Shown piece by piece: positions 11,933 to 23,207 of a DNA stretch of 64,000 nucleotides (position 1 is the stretch's first letter; each line of letters opens with the position of its first letter). The position numbers were made by a program, and so were the translations under genes. The notes under the pieces are model-generated. The model was not told where the DNA came from. It did not search any database and worked only from the letters and a program-made list of their open reading frames with translations. Source of the DNA: Ceratorhiza oryzae-sativae (Eukaryota > Basidiomycota > Agaricomycetes > Cantharellales > Ceratobasidiaceae). The stretch lies in the NCBI GenBank assembly GCA_030998015.1, contig JARWMV010000244.1, positions 744,001-808,000 of the forward strand. The letters run 5' to 3'.

Positions 11933-12796
11933 TGCATGAGTATTTCTTGTTTGCATATAAATGGGGTTGAGTATATGTGTCCACTGAAAATGTCATGTAG
12001 TTTTTCACTAAATACCCATGTATTCCATGAGTTTATGGACCCTACAATATGGCTTGGACAAGACCTGTGGGTTCCCTGTCCCACTTCATCCAGAGTGCCC
12101 GAGCCCAGTTCATGAGTAGCCGCGTTCGATTGCTATGATCGGTTCTAAGGATCCGTCCGGTCTTAAACGGGTCATAGCATATGCTCAGCTTCTTCCGGTC
12201 TGGTCTCCATCGAGAACTGAGTGCAGGAGTTGCAAGAGACGCTGCGTGCAGAGATCCCGCGTGTCGCTAGGTAATTGGGCTCCATGTCAGATCTCAACGC
12301 CTTGTCCTTGAATTGTCCCGCTGATGACGGGCGCGATACATTTTACCCGGTGATAGCTGTGGCCGAAGTATAATATTTCGGAAAATACTCGGGGTTGCCA
12401 AGTCTGAACTTTCTAAAGGCGAAAACTGGCATCGGGGTATTTTCCCACTCAAGCGAGTAGTTGAAGTCCATCGACCAGACAGGATGTTAGCGGGACATCA
12501 CAACTTATATGACGATATGAAAGCGGAAGAATAGTTACAGTTACATAGGAGCAGTTCGTATATTTTGTCAGATTAAAATTGGGGGGTTGACTAGATGTAA
12601 TGTTTGGTGTAATTGCTTGTGGGATCACGCGTGATGGTCTGGCATTGGCTTCGGGCCTCGGTATTCTTTGACCGGTCTGGATCGGAATTCTAGTTGCGCT
12701 TACGTCGTCGCGTTTTACCTTGGCAAGTCCAAGAGGCTGTGACACCAACTAAGACACGGCCACGTGACCGCGGCAGTTTGGTTCGAGGCGGCGACC
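11933..12796. other. Intergenic region upstream of the SAP-motif gene
   Basis: About 860 bp without coding character. The final 100 bp before the ATG at 12797 contain a CACGTG hexamer (about 12760) and should include the promoter of the SAP-motif gene. Confidence 0.4.
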
Positions 12797-15700
12797 ATGT
12801 CCAACGAGATTCTGTTCAATTCGCACGCCCTCAACTCTTTAAAGCGCACACAACTAGTCAAGCTATGCAAACGATATGGAATCAAGGCTAACGGCAAGGT
12901 AACTTCATTCTTTTGATTATGAGCTGCTGGTTGACGTTGGATGGCAAGACACCTGAACTTGTAGCAAAGCTTGAGATGTACGCCCAGACGTTGCCTCCTG
13001 CGTCTACGTTCATATGTCCGAGCGAGGCAGATCTCTTGTCTTCTCCTATGAAGCAAGCCTACGGCGATGATTCAGACTCGGATCTCGAGGAGAACGTTCC
13101 TGCCCATTCGGCATCGGGAAGAAGGCGGCCAAGCGATCAATGGGAGGGATCCTCGGATGTCAATGGTGTGTTTGTGGCTGACTCGACGATTGGAGGTGAA
13201 GATGGAGTCTTGGTTGCGCGCACGAATGGGACGATTGGGAGCTCCCGGAGTGGCACGAGCTCTCAAGAGTTTGGGAGCACAGCCAAGAGAGTGGAAAGGT
13301 TGGAAGTTCAAGCTCGAAAAGTGAGTCGAAGCTCTTTCGGACGAATGAATCTCATGAACCCGCCCTTTCAGGCTCCATCACATCTTCGCTCAAGTCTTTT
13401 GCGTCAGCCTTGGTGCGCTCGAACAAGCCTGCCCCCGAACTACGGCAGCCTGCACCTCCCCCACCAGCCCCAATACGCGAATCTACGCCGCCTCCAGTTC
13501 AGGGTCCGGGACCACATACCGTTCGGCTTATTGGCTCACCGTCTCCGTTTCCCCGGCCGCGCTCAGCGGCCGACCTTCTTCCTGGAGTGGCTCTACCTAC
13601 TCCGGCGTTTGACAAGCTTACTTCTGAGCTGGCTCAGGCCGATGCAGTTCTTGCCGGTGCTACTGTCGAATCCTCGCCCTCGGGACCCAGGATAAGCTTC
13701 GGCTTTGGCTCTGCTGGATATGACGAGGACATCAGCATGGCGACGAATACTCCACCTCCCGCTGGTCCCCCAGCTCCGAACCAAGCCTCAAACGAAAAGG
13801 ATGCCGTTCCCGAAACAACCCCTTTGGCCGTTGCACCTGAGCCTCGATCAGCAGTTGCTGAAACTGACGTGGTCGCACCGCCCGCCAAGCCCTTTGTTTT
13901 TGGTTCCCCTCGTTACTCGGTCTCCAACACCCAGTTTGGCGACGCCGCCGCCGCCGTGTTGCGCGAGATGAATGCTCGGATGGGCGTTGTGGGCTCCTCG
14001 GAGGCTGTCAGCTTGGAGCAACTCGAGAGCGTCATGTCGGGCAAGGCGACTGGCGCTGGTTCGTCAGTCAGGACCGAGAAAAAGACAGATATTAGGTTTG
14101 GGGCTCAGCACGAGAAAGAGTTTGCCAAGTAAGTTTCATCCGACGCTCAACGTTTCGTGACTTGAAATTGTTTTCTAGGATGGACTCTATTGCAAACCAC
14201 TATTCGGTCATCGCCTCTCGAGCCAACAAGCGCAAGTCTCATCATGAACCCTCAACGTCCGACAATTCCAATCCCAACAAGATCTTTACGCTTCCTCCTC
14301 ACATTGTGGCCCCTCCTACCTTGCCTGAGCGCAGCGCCAAACGAGCTCGCATGTCGACCGTGGATGGAAACGAACCCGCTCAGCCTTCGACATCCGCTGC
14401 TCAAGAGCACATCATACGGGACTCGCCTATGGTACGCGCCAACCTGGAACGTAAACGTCGGTCCTCTGCGGCACGCGCGAGCCTTGCTGGTCGAAACAGC
14501 GCTGGAGGACCTCGAAAGAGTGTAGCCAAGCAGCCACCGCCACCGAGCTCTCGATTTGGATTTGTTGGACGGATAGTTAGTCGGGTGTGGGGCGGAGGCA
14601 AAAAGGACAAAGAAGAGGACAAGAAAGGGAAGGAGAAGGAGAAGGAAAAGGAGAAAGCTACGCCATCCACATCGACCCAGACGGAACGCAAGCCAAGCGT
14701 CAATGCTGCGAAAAAGTTCCCCAGTGTGCCGACTGAGGAGCCTGTGCATGTGCCCAACTTTCCATCCGCACCCAAGACGAAACCCGTTTCCTCGGGTATC
14801 GGACTTGGAAGGCCATCCTCGGTTGTGCCCAAGACTGGACACACTCGCCCGTCTACAACGGCAAAGGTCGGAACTAGGAAGCCTAGCGTCGAGGTGGCTC
14901 GAAAGTCGGTTGGAGCGGTCAAGGGACTCTCGGAGTTGGGTGCGAATGAAACAGCCTCCCGACCTGGGCCCGTCGTTGGCCAAGCTCGAACTGGCACGAC
15001 TAGCGCGGCTACGGCTTCGACTCGTGCTCGGTCTACGTTGTTCGCGCCGACTGCTGCTTCGTTGGCTCGCCAGGGAACCATTGCGTCCAGGGCTCCCGCG
15101 GCTCCCAAGCCAAGTGCCGCTCCGACCGCGACCAAGCCTGCTCTAACTACTAAAGCGACAGCACGAGCGCTCCCCGTCCCTCCGACTACAGTCGGGCGTG
15201 CTACGACCTCCAGTGCGGCTGCCGTAGGATCCCCAAGGATGGCATCTCCGCCCACGCGTGCGTCGAGTGTGATGTCAGGTTCTGGACGAGGAGCACTCTC
15301 CCCTACGGCCGGCACCAAGCCGTCCGCCACAGCGGCACGCAAGTCGACGGCTCCCCAGCCTGCTAGTCGAAAGTCTTCGGCGCACTCGCCCACAGGAGGC
15401 CGACAGTCAATCTTCAGGACTCCGTTGACGGTGGATGCGATGACCATGCGTGGGGCGGCTCCGACCATTCAGCCCTTCCGACTGAGTCCTCAGGTGGACA
15501 TCCCAACGACATCCGCCCCAGGACCGTCCGTCAGCCCCAAACCTTCAGTTGCGGCTGCGAGTCCCAAGCCTGCGCTCAAGCCCAGGACGACAACGACGGC
15601 AGTCGGGAGTACGACAGGGCCAAGGATACAGCGTCGTCCTCGGATCTCTCGGAGCAAGGTTATTGCCAGGTTGGAGGAAAAGCGTGCTGCTGCTGCATCA

Positions 15701-15940
15701 GCGAATAAGCCCGCGGCTCTTTCTCCTGTCAGCAAAGCACGCAGTTCTGCTCACGTTCGCCGTTCGTTGGGAGCCGTGGCCGCTCGCAAGGCATTGGATG
15801 CTGATATGGAGCGCCGAGCGCGGGCTCGCAAGAGCGAGGCCGCGAGGAGGAAGAGTAAAGTTGGTCCAGCTCTCAAGAGACGAAGTGAGGGAGCGGTCTT
15901 GCGAGGGAACCGGGACCGGGATGTGGAGATGGATGACTGA
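12797..15940 (+). CDS. SAP-motif, Ser/Pro/Ala/Lys-rich basic protein (probably nuclear)
   Basis: Exon 1 (12797-12898) and exon 2 (from 12949) together encode a SAP motif at residues about 12-43: LNSLKRTQLVKLCKRYGIKA plus NGKTPELVAKLEMY. SAP motifs bind DNA in chromatin, repair or RNA-processing proteins. The rest is low complexity: an acidic patch DDSDSDLEE, then SFGFGSAGYDEDI and FVFGSPRYSVSNTQFGDAAA. The large last exon (14179-15940) is basic, with repeated RKS/RPS motifs, a Lys/Glu run near 14600-14660 and the tail VEMDD. Introns are 12899-12948 (50 bp) and 14129-14178 (50 bp). The intron after 13320 is ambiguous: the strong donor GTGAGT at 13321 and acceptor at 13371 do not keep frame, while a donor four bases later (GTCGAA) does, giving KVSSITSSLKSFAS. 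A missing base in the AAAA run before the donor is an alternative. The protein is about 950 residues; its function is not established. Confidence 0.78.
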
Positions 15941-16368
15941 AATCGAACACTTTGGACACTATTTCGTTTTTGTTTCGTTTGACCTTGTGCGCTGGAGTAA
16001 CCCCCGCATTGCACTCATCGCTCTTCGACTGTCACGTCGAGCTGTATCTGTATATCCAACGACCGTTTCTATGGTATGATTTTTCTCAAGCCACCATTGC
16101 TTGCCTGCAGGCGGTTGTCAAATGCGTGGCTGAGCCCTGAGCGGCACGTGCGCATAAGCCGCTGTGGGTGCTTTGGCCGCTGCAGCTTTGCTCCCGGGAT
16201 TCTTGGGCCATCCTGAGACGATGCGACGCGGGTGATGGGGCTGCCAGATCGGTGCTTGGACACACCCAAGTCTTATATTAAGGGGGTGGCACGGGCCAGT
16301 CCGTCTGCTCTCTTCGTTTCCTCTCTCTCTCTACCTATCCTCCATCTAATTCTCTAATCGCTGTAGTT
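15941..16368 (+). promoter_or_regulatory. Intergenic region with TATA-like promoter for the 16369 gene
   Basis: TATATTAA at 16274-16281 lies about 95 bp upstream of the ATG at 16369. It is followed by a pyrimidine-rich run (about 16300-16345, TCTCTCTC) typical of fungal transcription start regions. The left part should hold the 3' UTR of the SAP-motif gene. Confidence 0.5.
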
Positions 16369-17370
16369 ATGCCAACCTGGTCGTTCGAACCACTCAAGCT
16401 CTTCCGCAGTCGCACCGAGTCTCGCCCCGCCGCCCATACACCCAACTTGTCCGATAGCTCTATTAATATCCGAGTTCATACCCAACGCTCCCAGTTCCCT
16501 GAGCCACCACGAACGCCTCCCAAGTCGAACCACCGTTCTCAGCACGACCCGACGTACGGTGGCGTCCAGCCCAGTAGGAAACAGAAACCCAGGCCGCTGA
16601 GTATTTCATATTCCTTGCCTTGTCTTCCGTACGTTGCAGTCCAGGATCCAGAGCCGCTGGACGGCCCTGGCAGTCCCACTGATCTAAACTCTCTAGGTAT
16701 AAACGCCCACGCTCCAGATGACAAGAGCGAGCAAAACGCAGAAGCAAAACGTGCGCGCCGTCATGGAATCTTAAACTATCCAGACGACGTACGTGAAGGA
16801 TTGCGAAAAGTTCAATCGAAGCCGAAACTCTGTGCGGCTCCTGACGAAAAGCGACCCTCTCGTTATCCTTTTATGCATGGAGTCGTTTCGCCGAGCGTGT
16901 ATTCCGACACAAGCAGCCACGGAGCTCGAATTAGGGTTTCTTCCCCCCGCGTCGATAATGTGGTTTTTGAACCTCCGTGGTTCTCTGATCAGTCTACCTC
17001 GGACTCAGAAGCGACTAGCCGGTATCTAAGTGGCCTCTCGGATTTTGAATCCGAGTACTTGCGACAACTCATGGCTCCTGGCCCGCGGGATAATCCCGCT
17101 CATCCTTCGAGGGCTGGGCCATCAGATAGGGGCAGTCGAGCTCGAGTTAACTCTACGCAGTCTTGGGAAACGTTTGAAGAGCCCTCTCTTCCGCCCTCCC
17201 CGAGTGACAGTGACCCACCTCGCCAAGTACCCCCGCGTGACCCACGTCTGCCGCCTGCCGATTACTTTCTTCACAAGGAGGTTTATGACGATGCCGCAAT
17301 CGCACGATTTGGTGCCCTACCGGCCGAATGGGTTCAGTATGTCTCCGCTTATCGTCACAATCGGGTTTGA
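16369..17370 (+). CDS. Hypothetical intronless protein, 333 residues
   Basis: Single open frame from ATG 16369 to TGA 17368-17370, unusual here because nearly all neighbours have introns. It is polar, Pro/Ser/Arg-rich and mostly disordered by composition, without signal peptide or membrane segment. The final 60 residues are better ordered and may be the conserved part (PPADYFLHKEVYDDAAIARF, then GALPAEWVQYVSAYRHNRV). A TATA-like box and a pyrimidine tract precede it. No family was recognised. Confidence 0.72.
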   Translation: MPTWSFEPLKLFRSRTESRPAAHTPNLSDSSINIRVHTQRSQFPEPPRTPPKSNHRSQHDPTYGGVQPSRKQKPRPLSISYSLPCLPYVAVQDPEPLDGPGSPTDLNSLGINAHAPDDKSEQNAEAKRARRHGILNYPDDVREGLRKVQSKPKLCAAPDEKRPSRYPFMHGVVSPSVYSDTSSHGARIRVSSPRVDNVVFEPPWFSDQSTSDSEATSRYLSGLSDFESEYLRQLMAPGPRDNPAHPSRAGPSDRGSRARVNSTQSWETFEEPSLPPSPSDSDPPRQVPPRDPRLPPADYFLHKEVYDDAAIARFGALPAEWVQYVSAYRHNRV

Positions 17371-17934
17371 GGTTTCGCTTTTGATTTCGCCTATTCTTAT
17401 TATGCGGGCTTCTTGGTTCTCCCATGTTACCTTTTTTTTTGTATCAATATCTTTGACAACTGGCTCTGTCACGAATCTTACGACCGCATGTAGCTCCACC
17501 TTTATGACGTTACGTCTCCACGACCTCATGTGTATGACTTTTGACGAAGAGCTCTAGGCCATGTAATGCTTTCTATGATCATGGGTGTCTCAGGATAGCG
17601 CATATATTCTTCCTTTCGTTCGTTTTCATGCGATAGAAATTTGTACGACCTTCCGCCAAGTTGTAGCCCTTTTGTCGGTAATTTTAACACACTTCATCTA
17701 GTAACTTTGAATTGTATCATTCCTTAAAAAGGCACAAACCGTTATCGTGAGAAGAGTCCACGTGACTATTCCTTGATTTTCTCGAGGCCTCCACGACATT
17801 GACCCAGTTTGCACGTTATACCAACCTATCGAGCCCTTGCTTGGGCATTGACGCCTATCAGCGGAAATAAATTATATACATCTCGTGGTTTTGCTGTCTA
17901 TCGCTGTTGCCTCGCTACTCTTGAATCTCGAGTC
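17371..17934. other. Intergenic region upstream of PUS1
   Basis: About 560 bp, AT-rich, with no coding signal. A CACGTGAC string at about 17759 and the TTATATACA string near 17870 are candidate promoter elements of the PUS1 gene. Confidence 0.4.
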
Positions 17935-20154
17935 ATGAAGCGTGAATCGGCCGAGCCAACAAATGTATCCGCCTCGTCGGACAAGCGGCCTAGAGTTGAC
18001 CCTGATGAAGCTACAGCTTCTTCCTCTGCGGCAGAGATACCCACAAAGTCCTCGGACAATATCACAGCGGAGGAACCCAACTCGAACGTTGATTCTGGCA
18101 CTGTTGAAGAGACTATAGCCAAGCAAGATCCCGAAGCTGCTCCCGAAAAACAGTCTAAAGGAAAGGGTAAATCAAGAGGGAGAGGAAGAGGACGAGGTCG
18201 GGACCAGAGAGCCCGAACCGACCGAAATGCGGACAAAGTAGGTGGAAAACGAGAATGGGAGGGTCGACCTCGTCGGGGAACAAGAAACGATGATGATGCA
18301 GAAGGTGGTGAACGAGGTCCGCGATTGCCGAAACGCAAGGTTGCGATGCAGATTGGGTTTTGTGGAACTGGTGAGTGTCACTATGAAGATGAGGTCTGCG
18401 TTGATTGATGGTTGACTAATGTAGGCTATAATGGTATGCAAATGTGATTACGTTCAGCTAACGCTATTTGACATTGATAATCTGGTTTACTAACTATTTC
18501 ATCAGACAAAAAGATGCTCATACGATCGAAAATACCTTATTCGATGCGATGGTCAAAGCTGGAGCCGTCAGCAAGGATAATTCCGATGATCCAGTCAAGG
18601 TTCGAATTCCGGCTTTCATGTGATGAACGTCATCAACTCAAAATTCGCAGGTGAACCTACAACGAGCTGCACGCACCGATGCAGGAGTTCACGCCGCAGG
18701 CAATGTGGTCAGTCTCAAAATGATAACGGAACCGCCGGACACGCCAGACCTAGTAGCCCGTCTCAACGAGCTGCTCCCACCAGAGATTAGAGTTTGGAAA
18801 TTTGCAAGAGCCTTGAACGCTTTCAACTCACGGTCCGTAATCTTAATATCTGTCTATCGTCTCTTGTATCAATATTACGCTCCTTTTAGAACGTACGTCT
18901 GTCGGTCGAGCCGCTCTACTTTCTCAAATAATAAAATTACTGTATTGCAGCGCCTGTGATAGTCGCGTATACGAGTACCTTCTCCCCTCATACGCCCTAC
19001 TACCCCCCAAGCCTACTACACCAATGGCACAACACACTCGGCCAGTTGCACCGCAGGCGGCCGATTCTGGTCCAGATTGGGCTTACTGGGATCGCTCAGA
19101 CGCGGAGAATCTCGAAAGTATACGAGGGTGGAGGATTAGCGCGGGTCAATTGGCTTTACTGAGGGAGAGTGCCAAAATATACGAAGGCATGTAGAAAAGT
19201 AGCACTCCTTTGTTTCCTTAGATGACCTGCTTGCGACAGGAACCCACAACTTTCATAATTTTACAGTCGGGTTGGAACATTCAGATCCAAGTGGACTTCG
19301 CTATATGCTCGGAATCGATGCAAGTAATCGTTTCATTGACTTTTGACGTTGCTAACGTAGGCATTAGGTTAAAGATCCACAGATATTTGACGGAATCGAG
19401 TGGATATCGATCATGTTCCACGGACAGAGTTTTATGCTGCATCAAGTGAGGAGTATAGTGGTTGTAAGACTTTTGTTTACTGAACAAAGTTCTTAGATTG
19501 TATGTGTCCACATATGACTACGAGCTCGTGTGGTTGATGGAGTTCACGTTAGCGCAAGATGACCACCCTTTTGATCTTGACCTCTCGCACAGGAGCACCA
19601 GCTTCAGCGTTGATCCCTAAAGCCTTTGACCCGCCAAAAATCACGATTCCCAAAGCACCTTCCCTCGGCCTCTTACTCCAAGAGCCAAGATTCGGCACGT
19701 ACAATAAGCATGTAACTGACGAGAACGAGCTAGCGCTCAAGCGTGGACAGACGGACCGGATTCGAGAATTAATCGAGTGGGAGCCACTCAGGGAGTCGAT
19801 AGATCAATTCAAAAACGAGCATATCTATGCTCGTTTGAGAGCGGAAGAGGCAAAGTACGGGGTGTGAGTGTATCTCGCTCCTGTCGTCTTGGCATACGAC
19901 ACTAGCTTTAGCGTGGCAGATTCACCGGCTGGCTTCAGTTTATCGACGAATACGATGGGCCTGAATTCAAGTACTTGAACTCACAAGGGGAAATACCGCC
20001 CGAAACTATCATAAAACGTGGACAACGAAAGCGGGGAGCAACCGATAAATTTAGAGAATATTTATGGAAGAATCCGGCTGGGAAGGAGGCTGCAGGAACT
20101 GCTGGATCAAGCGATGAAGAGACTGAAAAACCTGATGCCGAAATGGAAGGTTGA
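17935..20154 (+). CDS. PUS1: tRNA pseudouridine synthase PUS1 family (TruA-like), many small exons
   Basis: Converts uridines to pseudouridine in tRNA, and in yeast also in U2 snRNA and mRNA; expected in the nucleus. The N-terminus (about 145 residues) is a basic, Arg/Gly-rich disordered region. The catalytic domain follows: KRKVAMQIGFCGTGYNGMQI, the catalytic Asp motif AARTDAGVHAAGNVVS, LNELLPPEIRVWK, CDSRVYEYLLPSYAL, THNFHNFTVG and the C-terminal GQSFMLHQIRKM with PKAPSLGLLL. My model has 11 exons: 17935-18370, 18425-18443 (19 nt), 18506-18599, 18651-18832, 18890-18892 (3 nt), 18951-19186, 19240-19319, 19368-19445, 19497-19499 (3 nt), 19553-19863, 19920-20154. The total is 1677 nt (558 residues) in frame. 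The introns starting at 19187 and 19320 begin with GC. The microexons add Thr in FNSRTACDSR and Ile in HQIRKM, restoring the conserved spacing. The gene converges on the next one, 61 bp away. Confidence 0.9.
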
Positions 20155-20215
20155 GACCAGCGAGTAGAATAATTACTATAAATTGAATGGGATACTCGAT
20201 GACAGAATCCGAATG

Positions 20216-20799
20216 TTAAAAGACAAATTCGAAGCTAGACAGGAGCGATAAGAAATCGGGACTACTGAACATCCTGTGTTCATCCATTCCGCGAGCACGT
20301 AATATTGCCAGCATCTGGTGCAGGCGTGCAGACTGGTTATGAAGGAAGAATGCGTCAGATGAATCCCACCAGCCGGAACCAAGCTTACCAAGTGGGTACA
20401 GACTTGCGCGTAAAACGCGTCCGTATGGTTGGACGAAGCCGACAATGTCCACATCAGATTAGAAAGCGCACTCTTGTATCCATGATACACAAAGAATGGA
20501 TCATGATGGATCGGTAAACCGGGTATCGTCTGGGCCTGTAGGTCGTTGACGTAGTTTTCATGAATGAAAATTCGCCCAGCAGCCTCCTCTAACTTTATAC
20601 CTGTGAGAAGGTCTCAATGGATAAAACGCGCATACATACCACGAGGTACAAATTTTCGGGCAATACATACTTGCCATGGCAGGCTAGTGACCTTAGCGTG
20701 CACGATACGCTTCCGGGGTACCAATCTATACTCTGGTGCGGTGCTGGGATCATGTTGGAGGTATGGTGGTAGATTCACAGATGAGTCACTAGTAGGCAT
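20216..20799 (-). CDS. Small protein of an unrecognised family, copy A
   Basis: A three-exon model on the minus strand: ATG 20799 (MPTSDSSVNLPPYLQHDP) to 20640, a short 39-bp intron (GTATGT to CTCACAG), an exon with EEAAGRIFIHENYVNDLQ and HHDPFFVYHGYKSALSNLMW, then GTAAGC to AACCAG, and a final exon SARLHQMLAILRARGMDEHR ending at TAA 20216-20218. The product is about 150 residues, without signal peptide or membrane segment. It is paralogous to the next gene over its last 90 residues, including the exon border before SARLHQ, which supports the model. I do not recognise the family and assign no function. Confidence 0.62.
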
Positions 20800-21056
20800 T
20801 ATGCCACGCAACAGATGACAGGACAATTATTTCACTTGAACAAGACGTAACGTCCCACCAAGCCCCCGATTTCAAATTCCAAACTAGGCGTTCATTTGTA
20901 GGCTGCATGTACTGGACTTGAGGCGGTCTTAACACACCTAGCAGTACCGCTTCCAGCATGATTCTGCAGTACCAGCGTAGAATGTATAGCTTATAGACAA
21001 GAGGTACGAAATAATGGCTACGTGATACATAAGAATCATAATAAATCTCAACCTCC

Positions 21057-21627
21057 CTATTGCATGCCTTTCTCCAATTCTCCAGACAAGGATTCGTACT
21101 TCAGGTTCTTGTACACCCTGGCGTAATCAAATCCTTGTGCCCTCAGTATGGACATCATATCGTGGATAAGTGTACTCTATGACAGGTCGGGTATTAGCTA
21201 CTAGTGCTTCAAGGAGCGAGGTTAGATACCCACAAGACCGATACAAACTTTCCACCTAAACGGTTCAAGTTGATTCTCCGGTCGAGCTATGAGCCCCATG
21301 AGCTCCTTTAGTGCATCTTTGTACCCGTTGAATACAAAAAAGGGGTCAGGGTTGATGAGTTCTCCCTTCGAGGTAATTAGTCGTAGTGTGTTTACTTGAC
21401 ACTCGTGATCGAAGACATTTTCAGCGGCGTGCGAAATCTAAGCTCGTGTGAGTCAGCTTTGCACCAGAATTGGATTTTTTTCAACAAAATTGCGTAGGAC
21501 TTACCGCCTCGTACAGGTCAGCAGGAAGGATATTGATTCCCTTGGCTGCTAAGCCGCGCAACCCGTGGGACACGCTCCCGGGATACCAAGACTGGGGGTT
21601 TGCGTGTGGGGCGGTAAGCATAGGCAT
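21057..21627 (-). CDS. Small protein of an unrecognised family, copy B
   Basis: Start ATG 21627 (MPMLTAPHANPQSWYPGSVS), then GINILPADLYEA before GTAAGT. Exon 2 has ISHAAENVFDHECQVNTLRL and INPDPFFVFNGYKDALKELM. Exon 3 starts STLIHDMMSILRAQGFDYAR and ends at TAG 21057. The alignment with copy A is clear: DPFFVFNGYKDAL against DPFFVYHGYKSAL, ILRAQGFD against ILRARGMD, and an identical splice position before the last exon (donor GTGGGT). The product is about 140 residues. The N-terminus resembles dehydrogenase- or ankyrin-type openings only superficially. Tandem placement, about 260 bp apart, implies local duplication. Confidence 0.65.
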
Positions 21628-22725
21628 GGCGGAACAATGATTGCACTGCGCGCGACGGGAGACTGGGATGGGGGAACGAAATTGCGCGGCACACTCTTAT
21701 ATCGAACTTCGGGCCCAAGTATGTAGCCTGGGGGTTGCGTAGTTTCAGTAAACATACAAAATAAGCTGACGAAGTAACACTCTTTGATCCGGAGGCAAGT
21801 AGACGCGGAGCATGGCCTGTTTCGTGTATATGAGCACATTGGGATGGGCCCACGGTCCAAGTATGATAACTATTTATTTCATGGACCAGAGAAGGAATGT
21901 ACTGGACCTTATTGCAATTAGATTTATATTCCGTAGGCTAACGTACCGAAGCGAATCGAATGAGAGCGTTTCAAATATGACTTAGCGGATGGTGGCGAAG
22001 CTGATTGAGCTCACCGTAGCAGGAGGGCTCAATCTCTATAGGATGATTGAACATGGCTCATAAGAAAAGTATACATACGCTTTGACTGCGAAAAAAAAGT
22101 GCTGGCTGGCTACAGCCCTAATCTCCATGGATGGAATTTCGGATAGTTTCTTATGATTGGCGGAGGGGAGCAGGCAAACCTGAGCGTCACGCAGACAAAG
22201 GCAAGCTGTCCTGATCCTTTTGGACCGTTGCATAATGTCATCCTCCACCAAACGCGACCATGAACAGGGCTCGTGATTTGACTCACAGCTGTTATGAATC
22301 CACTAGAGACTTGACAAATGCCCTCAAGCGACATCATACCGCCTGCTTAAGAATTGAAACCACTATCACGCCCTGGTCTGATGGCTCCCTCAAGTTGGTT
22401 ATTGTCAACAAGATGTTGAACGATCCCGTGCATATATCGATGTAATATCGATGGGATACCTTTCCTTTTGTCCTGTCCCCGATATTCCTCGTCTTATCCC
22501 CGTTAGTACACACTTCTACCCGCATACACGCCGATGTACTGCCATGAATTATTTGTTGTATTCTATATACACATATGTACAAGTTGCTCTACCCTCAGTG
22601 ACCTTTCACCACTCTTGTACAGCATGTTAAAACCACTCCACTAAGTTCTATACAAGGTACATTATTACTTGTGCTTCAACAGATTATGAGCCCCAGTCAT
22701 TGTTGAGCTCACTGTCTGCCCAACA
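21628..22725. other. Intergenic region with possible minus-strand exon remnants
   Basis: Between 22337 and 22036 the minus strand shows two overlapping frames (one starting MMSLEGICQVSSGFITAV, one containing QRSKRIRTACLCLRDAQVC). GTGAGT- and CAG-type splice signals are nearby, but no family could be recognised and no complete model built. The rest is AT-rich without coding character and grades into the repeat island at about 22340. Confidence 0.3.
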
Positions 22726-23093
22726 TGTCAAATCCTCAGCTCTCTATGCCTGCCCAGTCACTGTGTTTATTGCCTCAATTGTTGCCAACCTCATCCAATT
22801 GTTGTGTACAAAATTTCCTCAATGCTACATGTATTACAGACAAATTCACTGATTTCACTCTCAATCTAGTGCCTTTTGACATTGTACTACCATCATTGCC
22901 ATCCAGCACATCTACCCTTGACACTGTTGAACTTGATCTACACAATCAGCTCTACTTACTACAATTTGGCACCACTGAATGCCAGTTTGCACATGAGCAA
23001 CTCAGTTTATACAAAGAGCTATTAGAGGTGCTAAATACACACCAGAGCACAGCTGTCATGACCTGGTCTCTAGGCCCTGACATGTACTCTTGA
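22725..23093 (+). other. Open frame of 122 codons in repeat island, possibly transposon-derived
   Basis: Continuous frame with Ser/Leu/Gln/Thr-rich composition that begins MSNPQLSMPAQ and ends with a polar helix-like segment (HEQLSLYKELLEVLNTHQ). It lies directly before two LTR-like repeats and shares their TG/CA-rich base usage. A gag-like or degenerate transposon origin is possible but not shown; I see no zinc knuckle, protease or reverse transcriptase motif. Confidence 0.25.
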
Positions 23094-23207
23094 AGCACAG
23101 TTAATAAGGATAATACCTCTGTTTATAGTTGTAATTGCTGGCTTGGGCTCACCACTTGGTGTCACCTGGTTGTCTGCTAAGGCCTCTGGTTAAGGCAGGT
23201 CTGATGT

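Noticed and set aside
14401..15468. 355-codon minus-strand frame opposite the SAP gene
   Set aside because: Ala/Val/Gly-rich mirror of a Ser/Ala/Pro-rich coding exon; no domain and no splice support.
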